Source: Xanthobacter autotrophicus
GTDB taxonomy: Bacteria; Pseudomonadota; Alphaproteobacteria; Rhizobiales; Xanthobacteraceae
Strand: one strand, 5' to 3'
Assembly (NCBI RefSeq): GCF_043194295.1
Contig: NZ_JBAFVK010000015.1
DNA length: 64,000 nucleotides
Translations under genes and position numbers: made by a program
Notes under the pieces: model-generated
What the model was told of the DNA's origin: nothing
Databases searched by the model: none
The model's input: the letters and a program-made list of their open reading frames with translations, nothing else
Shown: positions 17,393-26,343 of the stretch, in pieces
How the letters are laid out: each line of letters starts with the position of its first letter
How positions within the stretch are numbered: position 1 is the first letter of the stretch

Positions 17393-19377
17393 CACTCGGC
17401 CGGCACCGGGGCGCGGGGGCGCTTGGTGGCGGGGCGGGGGGCGCCGACGCGCAGGCGGCGGTCCGCCAGCGAGAGCGCGCCGCCCAGCGCCATCACCACC
17501 GCCCCGAGCCAGATCAGCGTCACGAACGGCTTGTAGGTGGCACGCATGGAGATGTGACCGTCCGGGCTCTCTTCGCCCATGCTCACATAGAGCTGGCTGA
17601 GGCCGAAGGTGCGAATGCCGGCCTCGGTGGTGGCCATCTGCCGGGCGGCGAACATGCGGCGGGAAGCCTCGATGGTGCCCTGCGGCGCGCCGTCCTCGCG
17701 GATGGAGAACACCGCCGTGCGGGCGCGGAAGTTGGCCCCGGTGCGGTTTTCCAGCCGGTCGAGGGTGAGGGAGCGGGCGCCGATGGTGACGGTGTCGCCG
17801 AGCTTCACCGAGGCGATCTTCTCCAGGCTCCAGCCGGTCTCGCACACGATGCCGAGCAGGCACACCCCGACGCCGAAATGGGCGATGGCGGTGCCATAGC
17901 CGGAGCGCGGAACGCCGGCGAGGCGTGCCAGTGCCACCCGCGCCGTCACCCGGCCGAGACCGGCGCGCTCGGCGATGTCGGTGAGCGCGCCCAGCATGAT
18001 GAAGACGGCGAGCCCCACCGCCAGCGGCGCCAGCACCGGCCCGCCCGTGGTGGCGGCAGCGATGACCACCGCGGCCACCACCGCGAGGGCGGCGGCCAGC
18101 ATCAGGCGTTGGGCCACGCCCATGAGGTCGCCGCGCTTCCAGGCCAGAAGCGGGCCGAACGGCATGGCGAACACCAGCGGCACCATCAGCCCACCGAAGG
18201 CGAGGTTGAAATAGGGCGGCCCCACCGTGATCTTGTCCCCGGTCAGCGCCTCCAGCGCCAGCGGGTAGAGCGTGCCCACCAGCACCGCGGCGGTGGCGGC
18301 CGTGAGGAACAGGTTGTTGAGGACGAGGGCGCCTTCCCTCGAGATGGGCGCGAACAGCCCGCCCTGCTTCAGCTCCGAGGCGCGGAACGCGAACAGCGTC
18401 AGCCCGCCGGCGATGAAGAAGGTGAGGATGGCGAGGATGAACACGCCCCGCGCCGGATCGGTGGCGAAGGCGTGCACCGAGGTCAGCACCCCCGAGCGCA
18501 CCAGGAAGGTGCCCACCAGCGACAGCGAGAAGGCGAGGATGGCGAGCAGGATGGTCCACACCTTCAGGGCGTCGCGCTTCTCCATCACCACGGCGGAATG
18601 CAGCAGCGCGGTGGCCGCGAGCCACGGCATGAGGGAGGCGTTTTCCACCGGGTCCCAGAACCACCAGCCGCCCCAGCCCAGCTCGTAATAGGCCCAGTAC
18701 GAGCCCATGGCGATGCCCAGGGTCAGGAAGATCCAGGCGGCCAGCGTCCACGGCCGCACCCAGCGCGCCCAGGCGGCGTCGATCCGCCCCTCGATCAGCG
18801 CCGCGATGGCGAAGGCGAAGGAGATGGAGAGCCCCACATAGCCGAGATAGAGCAGCGGCGGATGGATGGCGAGGCCGAGATCCTGAAGGATGGGATTGAG
18901 ATCACGCCCCTCCGCCGGCGCCGGCACGAGGCGCGCGAACGGGTTCGAGGTGAACAGGATGAACGAGAGGAAGGCGGCCGCCACCGCGCCCTGCACCGCC
19001 AGCACCAGCGCCTTCAGCCGGTCCGGCAGGTTGGAGCCGAACTCCGCCACCAGGGCGCCGAAGAAGGCCAGCACGAACACCCACAGGAGCATTGAGCCCT
19101 CATGGTTCCCCCAGGTGGAGGTGATCTTGTAGATCAGCGGCATCTGGGAGTGGGAGTTCTCCGCCACGTTCACCACGGTGAAGTCCGAGGTGACGTAGAG
19201 CTGCACCAGCGCGCCGAAGGCAAAGGCGATGAAGCCGAACAGGGCCAAGGCGATGGGTCCGGCCGAACTCATCAGCACCGGGTCGTTGCGCCGGGCGCCC
19301 CAGGCCGGGAGGATCACCTGCGCCAGCGAGAGGGCAAAGGCGAGGGCGAGGGCGTACTGGCCGATTTCCGCGATCAT
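17392..19377 (-). CDS. ccmF: heme lyase CcmF/CycK
   Basis: CcmF is the polytopic inner-membrane subunit of the system I cytochrome c heme lyase. It takes heme from holo-CcmE and joins it to apocytochromes. The 661-residue protein has more than ten hydrophobic helices and the tryptophan-rich heme-handling motif WGGWWFWDPVENASLMPWLA near residues 235-255. The early block SQMPLIYKITSTWGNHEGSM and the periplasmic loop YVSMGEESPDGHISMRATYK are also characteristic. Gene order ccmI-E-F-H with a 3-base gap before and a 1-base overlap after marks a compact operon on the minus strand. Confidence 0.98.
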   Translation of the reverse strand: MIAEIGQYALALAFALSLAQVILPAWGARRNDPVLMSSAGPIALALFGFIAFAFGALVQLYVTSDFTVVNVAENSHSQMPLIYKITSTWGNHEGSMLLWVFVLAFFGALVAEFGSNLPDRLKALVLAVQGAVAAAFLSFILFTSNPFARLVPAPAEGRDLNPILQDLGLAIHPPLLYLGYVGLSISFAFAIAALIEGRIDAAWARWVRPWTLAAWIFLTLGIAMGSYWAYYELGWGGWWFWDPVENASLMPWLAATALLHSAVVMEKRDALKVWTILLAILAFSLSLVGTFLVRSGVLTSVHAFATDPARGVFILAILTFFIAGGLTLFAFRASELKQGGLFAPISREGALVLNNLFLTAATAAVLVGTLYPLALEALTGDKITVGPPYFNLAFGGLMVPLVFAMPFGPLLAWKRGDLMGVAQRLMLAAALAVVAAVVIAAATTGGPVLAPLAVGLAVFIMLGALTDIAERAGLGRVTARVALARLAGVPRSGYGTAIAHFGVGVCLLGIVCETGWSLEKIASVKLGDTVTIGARSLTLDRLENRTGANFRARTAVFSIREDGAPQGTIEASRRMFAARQMATTEAGIRTFGLSQLYVSMGEESPDGHISMRATYKPFVTLIWLGAVVMALGGALSLADRRLRVGAPRPATKRPRAPVPAE

Positions 19378-19380
19378 GGC

Positions 19381-19863
19381 TCAGCTCCCCGGCGCGCGCT
19401 GGGCCGGCGGCGACGCCGCTCCGGGCGCAGGGCCGCCCTCCTGCCAGCGCCCCTGCGCCTTCAGTGCGTCGGCCACCTCGCGGGGCATGTATTTCTCGTC
19501 GTGCTTGGCCAGCACGCTGTCGGCCTTGAAGCTGCCGTCGGCCTGGAGCGCGCCCTCGGCGACCACCCCCTGCCCTTCCCGGAACAGGTCCGGAAGGATG
19601 CCGGAATAGGCCACCTTCACCGTGGCGTTGCCATCGGTGACCTTGAAGGTGGTGAGGGTGCCGGACTTGACCACGCTGCCGGTCTCCACCAGCCCGCCGA
19701 GGCGCAGGCGGGCGCCGGGGGCCACCTGCTGCTGGGCCACTTCCGTGGGCGAGCGGAAGAACACGATGGTATCGGTGAGGGCGGACAGGATGAGCCCCGC
19801 CGCGAGCGCGAGCACGCCGAGTCCTGCTCCGATGAGAACCAGCCGCCGGCCTTTGCGCGTCAT
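19381..19863 (-). CDS. ccmE: heme chaperone CcmE/CycJ
   Basis: CcmE carries heme covalently in the periplasm between the CcmABCD release complex and CcmF. The 160-residue protein has an N-terminal anchor (RLVLIGAGLGVLALAAGLIL), an OB-fold body (RLRLGGLVETGSVVKSG, VKVAYSGILPDLFREGQGVV) and the heme-binding motif HDEKY with His-121 and Tyr-125. A flexible Pro/Ala tail follows. Its start overlaps the ccmI stop by ATGA, and ccmF begins 3 bases after its end. ccmABCD is not in the window. Confidence 0.98.
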   Translation of the reverse strand: MTRKGRRLVLIGAGLGVLALAAGLILSALTDTIVFFRSPTEVAQQQVAPGARLRLGGLVETGSVVKSGTLTTFKVTDGNATVKVAYSGILPDLFREGQGVVAEGALQADGSFKADSVLAKHDEKYMPREVADALKAQGRWQEGGPAPGAASPPAQRAPGS

Positions 19864-21035
19864 CCTTTTTCTCCCGCACCCGTCTTAGCCGCGAGCTCCT
19901 TCTCGGCAGCATCGAGCCGCCCGAGAGCTTCTGCATTGTCCTTGAAGGTGGCGCGCGCCTTTTTCAGGGCCTCCGCCGCCTTGTCCTTGTCGCCCAGAAC
20001 GCCATAGGCCCGCACCAGGCGCAGCCAGCCTTCGATATCGTCGGGGGCGCTGTCGAGCCGCTGGGCAAGCCGGTCCACCATGCCACGAACCATGGCGTTG
20101 CGCTCGTCGGACGACAAGGCGGCCGCCGCCGCCACATCCGCCGCGCCGGGGCCGGGCGCAGCGACGCCAGGGGCCGCAGGCGCAGTGCCGCCCACCCGGG
20201 CGAGAGCCGCCGCCACCACGGGCCGATAGGGCGCATCGGCCGGCGTGCGGGCCAGAAGCTGGCCCCAGATCCGCGCGGCATCCGCGGCGCGGCCATCCTG
20301 CTCGGCGGCAAGGCCCAGGAAATAGGCGGAGCGCGGCTCGTTGGGATCGAGGGCCAGCGCATCGGCGAAGGCGCGGGCGGCGTCGGCGGTCACGAGGCCG
20401 TCGGAGGCGATCACCAGCGCCTCCCCGCGGGAGGAATGGCGCAGGGCGGAGGGGCCAAGGATGCGGATGGCCTCGGCATAGGCGCGGGCGGCATCCTCCG
20501 GCCGGCCCATGCGCAAATACACCGGCGCCAGGATCTCGTAGCCCGCCCCGTCATTGGGAGTCTTCTGGAGATGTTCCTCCACCCGCCGCACCAGGATGGC
20601 GACGTCGCCGCGGTCGGGCGCCGCCGTCAGGCGTTCGGCCAGGGGCGCGCCGGGAAGCCGGGGGGAACCGAGCATCCCATAGAGGCCGACCGCGAAGACC
20701 GGAACGAACAGCAGGGCGAACACGGCGGCCATGCGGCGGCGCCAGGTGGTCTGGCGCGTGATCCGCGCCGGATCCTCGGTCGAAGCCGTCTCCCGCGCGG
20801 AATCGGCCGCCAGCATGCGCCGCGCCACTTCGATGCGCGCGGCTTCCGCCTCGGCCTTGGGCAAGCGTCCGGACTTGGCGTCGCGGGCGATCTCGGCGAG
20901 CTGGTCGCGATAGACAGCAAGGTCCGCTTCGCGCGCGGCCTGCGCGGCGCGGGTGCGCGACAGGGGCCAAAGCACGGCGAACGCCGCGATGGCGGTCATG
21001 AGCGCAAAGGCTGCGAACAAGGAGAGTGAGATCAT
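19860..21035 (-). CDS. ccmI: cytochrome c maturation TPR protein CcmI/CycH
   Basis: CcmI holds apocytochrome c for the heme lyase. The 391-residue protein from MISLSLFAAFALMTAIAAFA has two N-terminal transmembrane helices flanking a cytoplasmic coiled-coil (READLAVYRDQLAEIARDAK). TPR repeats in the periplasmic part follow (GAGYEILAPVYLRMGRPEDA, SAYFLGLAAEQDGRAADAAR, GWLRLVRAYGVLGDKDKAAE). The start at 21035 follows GAGGTG very closely. The in-frame extension to 21185 has no signal or family match and is rejected. It is the promoter-proximal gene of the ccmI-E-F-H operon. Confidence 0.95.
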   Translation of the reverse strand: MISLSLFAAFALMTAIAAFAVLWPLSRTRAAQAAREADLAVYRDQLAEIARDAKSGRLPKAEAEAARIEVARRMLAADSARETASTEDPARITRQTTWRRRMAAVFALLFVPVFAVGLYGMLGSPRLPGAPLAERLTAAPDRGDVAILVRRVEEHLQKTPNDGAGYEILAPVYLRMGRPEDAARAYAEAIRILGPSALRHSSRGEALVIASDGLVTADAARAFADALALDPNEPRSAYFLGLAAEQDGRAADAARIWGQLLARTPADAPYRPVVAAALARVGGTAPAAPGVAAPGPGAADVAAAAALSSDERNAMVRGMVDRLAQRLDSAPDDIEGWLRLVRAYGVLGDKDKAAEALKKARATFKDNAEALGRLDAAEKELAAKTGAGEKG

Positions 21036-21268
21036 CACCTCAAAGCCGTTAACGGGTGAATGGGTGGCTGCATAGGCCACATGCCGTCCCAGCGGCGCGG
21101 AGCCGCAGGGTACGCTCCGACTTGTGATCGGCCCCAGGGGCACGGCGGACACAATCGACTTCGCACACCCGATCCGGTACACCAACCTCTACCGCGCCGC
21201 ATCATGCAGTGCAGCGGAGCACCATAGGGCGCGCGGGCGCGCGCCGCGGGACCAACGGAGCGTCGGCC

Positions 21269-21685
21269 ATGGGCCTCTTCGACAATATGGTGGGTGGTAT
21301 CCTGAGCAACATGCTCAGCAAGGCGGGCACCGACGGCGCCGGCAGCCTGCTGGAGACCGTGCTGAACGGCCCCATGGGGCAGATGCTACCCGGCCTGCTC
21401 AATTCAGCCTTCGCCAAGACTCCCTTCGGCAGCCTCGACGGGGTGCTGGAGCAACTCCAGCAGGCCGGCCTCTCGGACGCCGTGGCCAGCTGGGTCTCCA
21501 CCGGCCCCAACGCCCCGGTGAACGCCGAGCAGATCACGGCCGCCCTCGGAGCGGACCGGCTGGCAGAGGTGGCGACCACCCTCGGGCTGTCGGCGGATCA
21601 GCTGCCGGACCTCCTGGCGCAGCATCTGCCCACCATCATCGACCGCCTGAGCCCCGAGGGCGTTCTGGACGTACCGGGACGCTGA
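21269..21685 (+). CDS. YidB-like (DUF937) protein
   Basis: A 138-residue, glycine- and leucine-rich protein starting MGLFDNMVGGILSNMLSKAG, with GGAG 8 bases before the ATG. It contains FAKTPFGSLDGVLEQLQQAG, the segment SWVSTGPNAPVNAEQITAAL and DRLAEVATTLGLSADQLPDL, the pattern of the YidB/DUF937 family in which the central segment WxxTGxNxPV is the hallmark. Family members are small, soluble and of unknown function. It diverges from ccmI and is followed by a penicillin-binding protein gene after 168 bases. Confidence 0.85.
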   Translation: MGLFDNMVGGILSNMLSKAGTDGAGSLLETVLNGPMGQMLPGLLNSAFAKTPFGSLDGVLEQLQQAGLSDAVASWVSTGPNAPVNAEQITAALGADRLAEVATTLGLSADQLPDLLAQHLPTIIDRLSPEGVLDVPGR

Positions 21686-21853
21686 GCCTTCTTCGCCGCC
21701 CGCGCGACGCCCACAAGCCGCGCACCGAAACTCGCGCGACTTTCGGCGGTGCGTTATAGAGTGGGGCCGAGCAATGAAGACATGAGCGGCGATGCGCGGG
21801 CGCGGGGGCGCCGCCGGAGCCGCTGAACCGAGCCGCTGAACCGAGCCCGAACC

Positions 21854-24148
21854 GTGACCGAGCGCGAACCGACCGACCCCAAGGCCAGCGACGACAGGCG
21901 CCCCGGCGAAACGGACCCCGCCGAGAAGCATCCCGATTCGGCGCGCTCCGGCCCGGCCCGCTCGTCTTTCGGCACGCGTCTGCGCGGGCTGATGCTCGAT
22001 TTCGACGCCCTGCTCGACAGCGGGCTGTTCAGCCTCGGCGCACGCACCCGCCGGGCCGTCTCCGCCTACGCGGCGTTCACCGAGCGGTTCAACCTCACCG
22101 GCGTGTCGCGCTTCGCCGCCGGCATGGCCTCGGAAGGCCTGACCCTCGCGGTCGCCGGTGCCCTGGTGATGCTGGCCCTGGCCATCCCCGCCTTCCACGA
22201 GACCTCCGACGACTGGCTCAAGCGCACGGAACTCGCCGTCACCTTCCTTGATCGCTACGGAAATACCATCGGCGAGCGGGGTGTGAAGCAGAACGACACG
22301 GTGCCGCTGGAGGACATCCCGGACAACCTCATCAAGGCGACGCTGGCTACCGAAGACCGGCGCTTCTACGAGCACTGGGGCATTGACGTGGCCGGCACGT
22401 TCCGCGCCGTGGTCACCAATGCGCGGGCGGGCGGCGTGCGGCAGGGCGGCTCTTCGCTCTCCCAGCAGCTCGCCAAGAACCTGTTCCTGTCCAACGAGCG
22501 CACCATCGAGCGCAAGATCAAGGAAGCCTTCCTCGCCATCTGGCTGGAGGCGCGTCTCACCAAGAGCCAGATCCTGAAGCTCTATCTTGACCGCGCCTAT
22601 CTCGGCGGCGGCGCCTATGGGGTGGACGCGGCGGCGCGTTATTATTTCGGCAAGTCGGTGCGCGAGGTGAACCTCGCCGAGGCCGCCATGATGGCCGGCC
22701 TGTTCAAGGCCCCGTCCAAATACGCCCCGCACGTGAACCTGCCCGCCGCCCGCGCCCGCGCCTCCACCGTGCTCGACAACCTGGTGGATGCCGGCTTCAT
22801 GACCGAGGGCCAGGTGTTCGGCGCCCGCCGCAACCCGGCCACCCCGGTGGACCGCCGCGACGACGACGTACCGGACTTTTACCTCGACTACGCCTTCGGC
22901 GAGGTGAAGAAGCTGGTGGACCAGCTGCCGACCACGGTGGTGGAGCGCAACTTCATCGTGCGCACCGGCCTAGACCCCAACATCCAGAAAGTGGCGGACG
23001 CGGCGTTGGAGACCTCGCTCGCCGAGTTCGGCCGCGACTACAAGGTCAGGCAGGGCGGCATCGTGGTGATGGAGCCCAACGGCACCCTGCGCACCATGGT
23101 GGGCGGGCGCGACTATGGCGAAAGCCAGTTCAACCGCGCCACCGACGCCCTGCGCCAGCCCGGCTCGTCCTTCAAGCCCTTCGTCTACACGGTGGCGCTG
23201 ATGAACGGCTTCAAGCCGTCCACCATCGTGCAGGACGCGCCCATCTGCCTCGGCAACTGGTGCCCGCAGAATTACGGCCGCTCCTACATGGGGTCCATCA
23301 CCCTGAAGACCGCGCTCCAGCATTCGCTGAACACGGTGGCGGTGCGTCTCGCGGAGAAGTTCGGCCGCCGCAGGATCGTGGATCTCGCCCACCAGATGGG
23401 CATCCGCACCCCGCTGCCCATCAGCGCGCCTTTGCCGCTGGGCGCCGCCGAGGTGACCCTGTTCGACATGACCACCGCTTATGCGGTGTTCGCCAACGGC
23501 GGCAAGAGCGTCTATCCCCACGCCGTGGTGGAGATGCGGGTCGGCAACGGCGAGGTGGTCTGGCGCTTCGACCGCGACGCGCCCAAGAGCGTGCAGATCA
23601 TCCCCACCCAGCAGCTCTATGACATCAACGACATGCTGAACAACGTGGTGGAGAACGGCACCGGCCGCCGCGCCCGCCTCGTCAACTCCAAGGTGGCGGG
23701 CAAGACCGGCACCACCAATGCCTATCGCGACGCCTGGTTCATGGGCTTCACCGGCAATTATGTGGGCGGCGTGTGGTTCGGCAATGACGACTACGCCATG
23801 ATGAACAAGATGACCGGCGGATCGCTGCCTGCCATGACCTGGCAGAAGGTGATGGCCTATGCTCACCAGGGCATCGAGATCAAGCCGATCCCCGGCGTCA
23901 CCTCGCCGATCCCGAAGCTCGACGAGGCGCCCGCGTCCATGACCGTGGCCGGTCTCGACAACGAGCGCCCGATCACGTTGTCCCCGCGCGCGGCGGAACG
24001 GCTCGCAGCGCTTGAACGCATGCTGAAGGAGGCCGAGGTGCGCCTCACCGATGCCACCCCGGCCACGGCGCCCCAACCGGCAGCTCGCGCCGCCGGCCCT
24101 GCGGTCCCCGGTGCTGCTCCCATGCCCGCCCCGGTGCAGCGCAACTGA
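21854..24148 (+). CDS. class A penicillin-binding protein (PBP1a family)
   Basis: A bifunctional peptidoglycan synthase: a GT51 transglycosylase that polymerises lipid II, then a transpeptidase that cross-links. The 764-residue protein uses a GTG start and has a long cytoplasmic N-terminus, a transmembrane helix (LTLAVAGALVMLALAIPAF) near residues 96-114, and the GT51 motifs ATEDRRFYEHWGIDVAGTF (catalytic Glu-167) and GGSSLSQQLAKNLFLSNERT. The transpeptidase motifs are SSFK (Ser-438, Lys-441), SLNT and KTGTT (Lys-617). A Pro/Ala tail ends the protein. No ribosome site is obvious before 21854, so the exact start is uncertain. Beta-lactams would acylate Ser-438. Confidence 0.95.
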   Translation: MTEREPTDPKASDDRRPGETDPAEKHPDSARSGPARSSFGTRLRGLMLDFDALLDSGLFSLGARTRRAVSAYAAFTERFNLTGVSRFAAGMASEGLTLAVAGALVMLALAIPAFHETSDDWLKRTELAVTFLDRYGNTIGERGVKQNDTVPLEDIPDNLIKATLATEDRRFYEHWGIDVAGTFRAVVTNARAGGVRQGGSSLSQQLAKNLFLSNERTIERKIKEAFLAIWLEARLTKSQILKLYLDRAYLGGGAYGVDAAARYYFGKSVREVNLAEAAMMAGLFKAPSKYAPHVNLPAARARASTVLDNLVDAGFMTEGQVFGARRNPATPVDRRDDDVPDFYLDYAFGEVKKLVDQLPTTVVERNFIVRTGLDPNIQKVADAALETSLAEFGRDYKVRQGGIVVMEPNGTLRTMVGGRDYGESQFNRATDALRQPGSSFKPFVYTVALMNGFKPSTIVQDAPICLGNWCPQNYGRSYMGSITLKTALQHSLNTVAVRLAEKFGRRRIVDLAHQMGIRTPLPISAPLPLGAAEVTLFDMTTAYAVFANGGKSVYPHAVVEMRVGNGEVVWRFDRDAPKSVQIIPTQQLYDINDMLNNVVENGTGRRARLVNSKVAGKTGTTNAYRDAWFMGFTGNYVGGVWFGNDDYAMMNKMTGGSLPAMTWQKVMAYAHQGIEIKPIPGVTSPIPKLDEAPASMTVAGLDNERPITLSPRAAERLAALERMLKEAEVRLTDATPATAPQPAARAAGPAVPGAAPMPAPVQRN

Positions 24149-24375
24149 GCACCGGCCAAACGGCGCATCGCATCCCGGACCAGAGACGGCCCAGCCGAAG
24201 CGCCCAGCCAGGACGTAAGCGCACGACTCCTGCGCAGCAGGCAATCGGGTGTCACAGAGTTCAGATCAGGAAGCGCCTGAGGCGGAGTCCTTGCGCTGGG
24301 CTCCGGCTCTCCGCCACTCCGCTACGCTTCGTTGCAATCGGCCGGGGCACGGATGACTGAAATCGGTCAAAGCCC
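24149..24375. other. spacer between convergent PBP and yidD genes
   Basis: This 227-base stretch lies between two converging genes. It holds no recognisable gene and no clean intrinsic terminator; several short GC-rich inverted repeats occur but none with a U tract. Confidence 0.4.
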
Positions 24376-24762
24376 TCAGCCCGCGTCGTCCGTCCCCTTG
24401 GGCATGCGCCAGACGCCGTAGCGCCAGAAGCGATACCAGCGCGCCTCCGCCGGCAGGCAGCGGGGGACGGGATCGTAGCCGTGCCCTCCCCAGGGATGGC
24501 AACGGCAGATGCGGGCGGTGGCCATCACCGAGCCGGCGAGCGCGCCATGGCGCATCACCGCCTCTTCGGCATATTCCGAGCAGGTGGGCAGATAGCGGCA
24601 CTGCCGGCCCATGAAGGACGACAGGGTGTAGCGATAAAACAGGATCGGGACGCGCACCACATGGCGTGGCAGCCGCCGGATGAAGCCCGCCAAACCCGGC
24701 CGCGCCGTACCGGCCTCCAGCGGCCCATCCACCGCTCCGTCCCCTGCCTGCTCCCCGTCCAT
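24376..24762 (-). CDS. yidD: membrane protein insertion efficiency factor YidD
   Basis: YidD is a small amphipathic peripheral membrane protein that assists YidC-dependent insertion. The 128-residue product holds the core at residues about 30-105: VPILFYRYTLSSFMGRQCRY, LPTCSEYAEEAVMRHGALAG and CRCHPWGGHGYDPVP, with the conserved cysteines and the HPWGGHGYDPVP signature. The N-terminal 25 residues and the Lys/Asp C-terminus are variable. Classic yidD lies in the rpmH-rnpA-yidD-yidC cluster, which is absent here; rhizobial genomes often carry it alone. It diverges from the HD-hydrolase gene. Confidence 0.95.
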   Translation of the reverse strand: MDGEQAGDGAVDGPLEAGTARPGLAGFIRRLPRHVVRVPILFYRYTLSSFMGRQCRYLPTCSEYAEEAVMRHGALAGSVMATARICRCHPWGGHGYDPVPRCLPAEARWYRFWRYGVWRMPKGTDDAG

Positions 24763-24888
24763 GTGAGTCCCGTCGCCTCAGATTCGCCATGGTGACCGGC
24801 GCTGATGGATATCATCCAATCCCACAAACGTGGCCGGGCCGTGTTGGTCCCGGCGACCGCCACGGCTCCGCCTCGCGGAGGTGAACCC

Positions 24889-25497
24889 GTGACTCCCGAC
24901 CGTGCCAACCCTGCGACCGAACCAGCCGCATCCGCCCCGCCGCTGGCATTGGTGGTGCGTGCCCTCGCCTTCGCGACGCTGCGCCACACCGATCAGCGCC
25001 GCAAGGGCCGGCGCGCCCAGCCCTATGTCAACCATCTGGCCGAGGTGGCACTGCTGGTGAGCGAGGCCACCGGCGGGCAGGACGCAGCACTCGTCGCCGC
25101 CGCGTTGCTCCACGACGTGGTGGAGGACCAGGACGTGACCGCCGCCGAGATCGAAGCCACCTTCGGGGCCGATGTGGCGGGCCTCGTCATGGAGGTCACC
25201 GACGACAAGGCCCTGGAAGCCACCGAGCGCAAGCGTCTGCAAATAGCCCACGCCCCGCACCTGTCGGCCCGCGCCAAGGTGCTGAAACTCGCCGACAAGA
25301 CCGCCAACCTGCGCTCCATCGCCGAGGATCCGCCGCAGGACTGGAGTCCCGCCCGCGCGCGGGCCTATGTGGAATGGGCCCGGGCCGTGGTAGCGGGCCT
25401 TGCCGGCGCCAGCCCGGCGCTGGAAGCCGCCTTCGATCAGGCCGCCGGGGAAGCCATCGCCGCCATCGACACCCGCGCCGCACACCCGGCGGACTGA
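24889..25497 (+). CDS. HD-domain hydrolase, SpoT/MESH1-like
   Basis: The GTG at 24889 follows GGAGGTGA at a 4-base distance, giving 202 residues; an ATG at 24805 in frame is possible but lacks a good site. The body reads AFATLRHTDQRRKGRRAQPY, VNHLAEVALLVSEATG, AALLHDVVEDQDVTAAEIEA and KVLKLADKTANLRSIAED. This is an HD-fold metal hydrolase with the HD pair in ALLHDVVED and a second Asp in KLADKTANL, as in the hydrolase half of RelA/SpoT and MESH1. No synthetase or TGS domain is present. (p)ppGpp or another nucleotide may be the substrate; this is inference from the fold. It converges on the IscU-like gene with a 4-base gap. Confidence 0.82.
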   Translation: MTPDRANPATEPAASAPPLALVVRALAFATLRHTDQRRKGRRAQPYVNHLAEVALLVSEATGGQDAALVAAALLHDVVEDQDVTAAEIEATFGADVAGLVMEVTDDKALEATERKRLQIAHAPHLSARAKVLKLADKTANLRSIAEDPPQDWSPARARAYVEWARAVVAGLAGASPALEAAFDQAAGEAIAAIDTRAAHPAD

Positions 25498-25501
25498 GGT
25501 C

Positions 25502-25960
25502 TCAGCCGGCCACGGCGGAGGCTGGGGCGGCGCGCGCGGCCTCGATCTGGTCGATGGCGTCCACCACCGCATCGAAGGTGAGCATGGTGGAGGCGTGGCG
25601 GGCCTTATAGTCGCGCACCGGCTCCAGCACCTTCAGTTCGTCCCAACGGCCATCCGGGTGGGGGCCGTTCTCGCGCAGCATCTTCCACATGGCCTCGCGC
25701 ACCGCGCGCAGTTCCGCCGTGCTGGCACCGATCACATGGCGCGCCATCAGCGAGGAGGAGGCCTGGCCGAGGGCGCAGGCGCGCACCTCGTGGGCGAAAT
25801 CGGCCACGCGGTCACCATCCAGCACCAGATCCACCGTCACAGTGGAGCCGCACAGGCGCGAATGGGCCTTGGCGCTGGCCTGCGGAGCGGCGAGGCGGCC
25901 GATGCGGGGGATATCGGCGGCGAGGGCGAGGATGCGGGCGTTGTAGACGTCGTTGATCAT
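25502..25960 (-). CDS. IscU/NifU-like iron-sulfur scaffold protein
   Basis: The 152-residue protein begins MINDVYNARILALAADIPRI and contains AHSRLCGSTVTVDLVLDGDR, the block ACALGQASSSLMARHVIGAS and VRDYKARHASTMLTFDAVVD. These match the NifU_N / SufU-IscU fold. Two of the three usual cluster cysteines are visible (RLCGS and RACALG). The third, which normally precedes the last helix, is replaced (KARHAST). This pattern is known in an alphaproteobacterial subgroup whose exact role in Fe-S assembly is unclear. It is not next to suf or isc genes. It diverges from folE and ends 4 bases from the HD hydrolase gene. Confidence 0.85.
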   Translation of the reverse strand: MINDVYNARILALAADIPRIGRLAAPQASAKAHSRLCGSTVTVDLVLDGDRVADFAHEVRACALGQASSSLMARHVIGASTAELRAVREAMWKMLRENGPHPDGRWDELKVLEPVRDYKARHASTMLTFDAVVDAIDQIEAARAAPASAVAG

Positions 25961-26343
25961 GGGCGGCTTCCCCCGCCAGGAAGGGCGGGTCGGTTGCGAA
26001 GGACGGGCGGCACGGGCGCGGGCCTGGCCGGCTCAAGGTTCTTATATAGCCTCGGGAGCAACGGGCGGAAGGGCTGCCCGAGCTGCGGGCGCACACGGCA
26101 TCAAGACACCTCCAGTCAAGGCTCTGCTCTTGCGAAAACGGGCGTTCGGCCCCATCATAATCATCAGGTCCGGCTTTTCGGATCTCGGAACAGGATACGG
26201 ACGGCAAAGCCGCCGCCGGATAAAGCCGGCGGGGCGCGGTTTGAGCGACACCGCGCATGCGTAGCCGACGACCGGTGACACTCCCGCTTCCACGGGTTGG
26301 CCCTGATGGGCGCTGCCGGGCAGCGGGTCGAACGGAGTTGGGC
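25961..26343. promoter_or_regulatory. divergent control region between the IscU-like gene and folE
   Basis: This 383-base spacer lies between two divergent genes. It includes a hairpin CCGCCGG-ATAAAG-CCGGCGG at 26213-26232 in the folE leader and an AT-richer part near 26140-26200. No riboswitch was recognised. A plus-strand open frame from 26257 joins folE in frame but lacks family similarity. Confidence 0.4.

Noticed and set aside
17393..18751. A long minus-strand frame continuing upstream of ccmH through ccmF
   Set aside because: Only the last 161 residues (CcmH) are real. The rest is ccmF read in another frame, and a proper start overlaps the ccmF stop.
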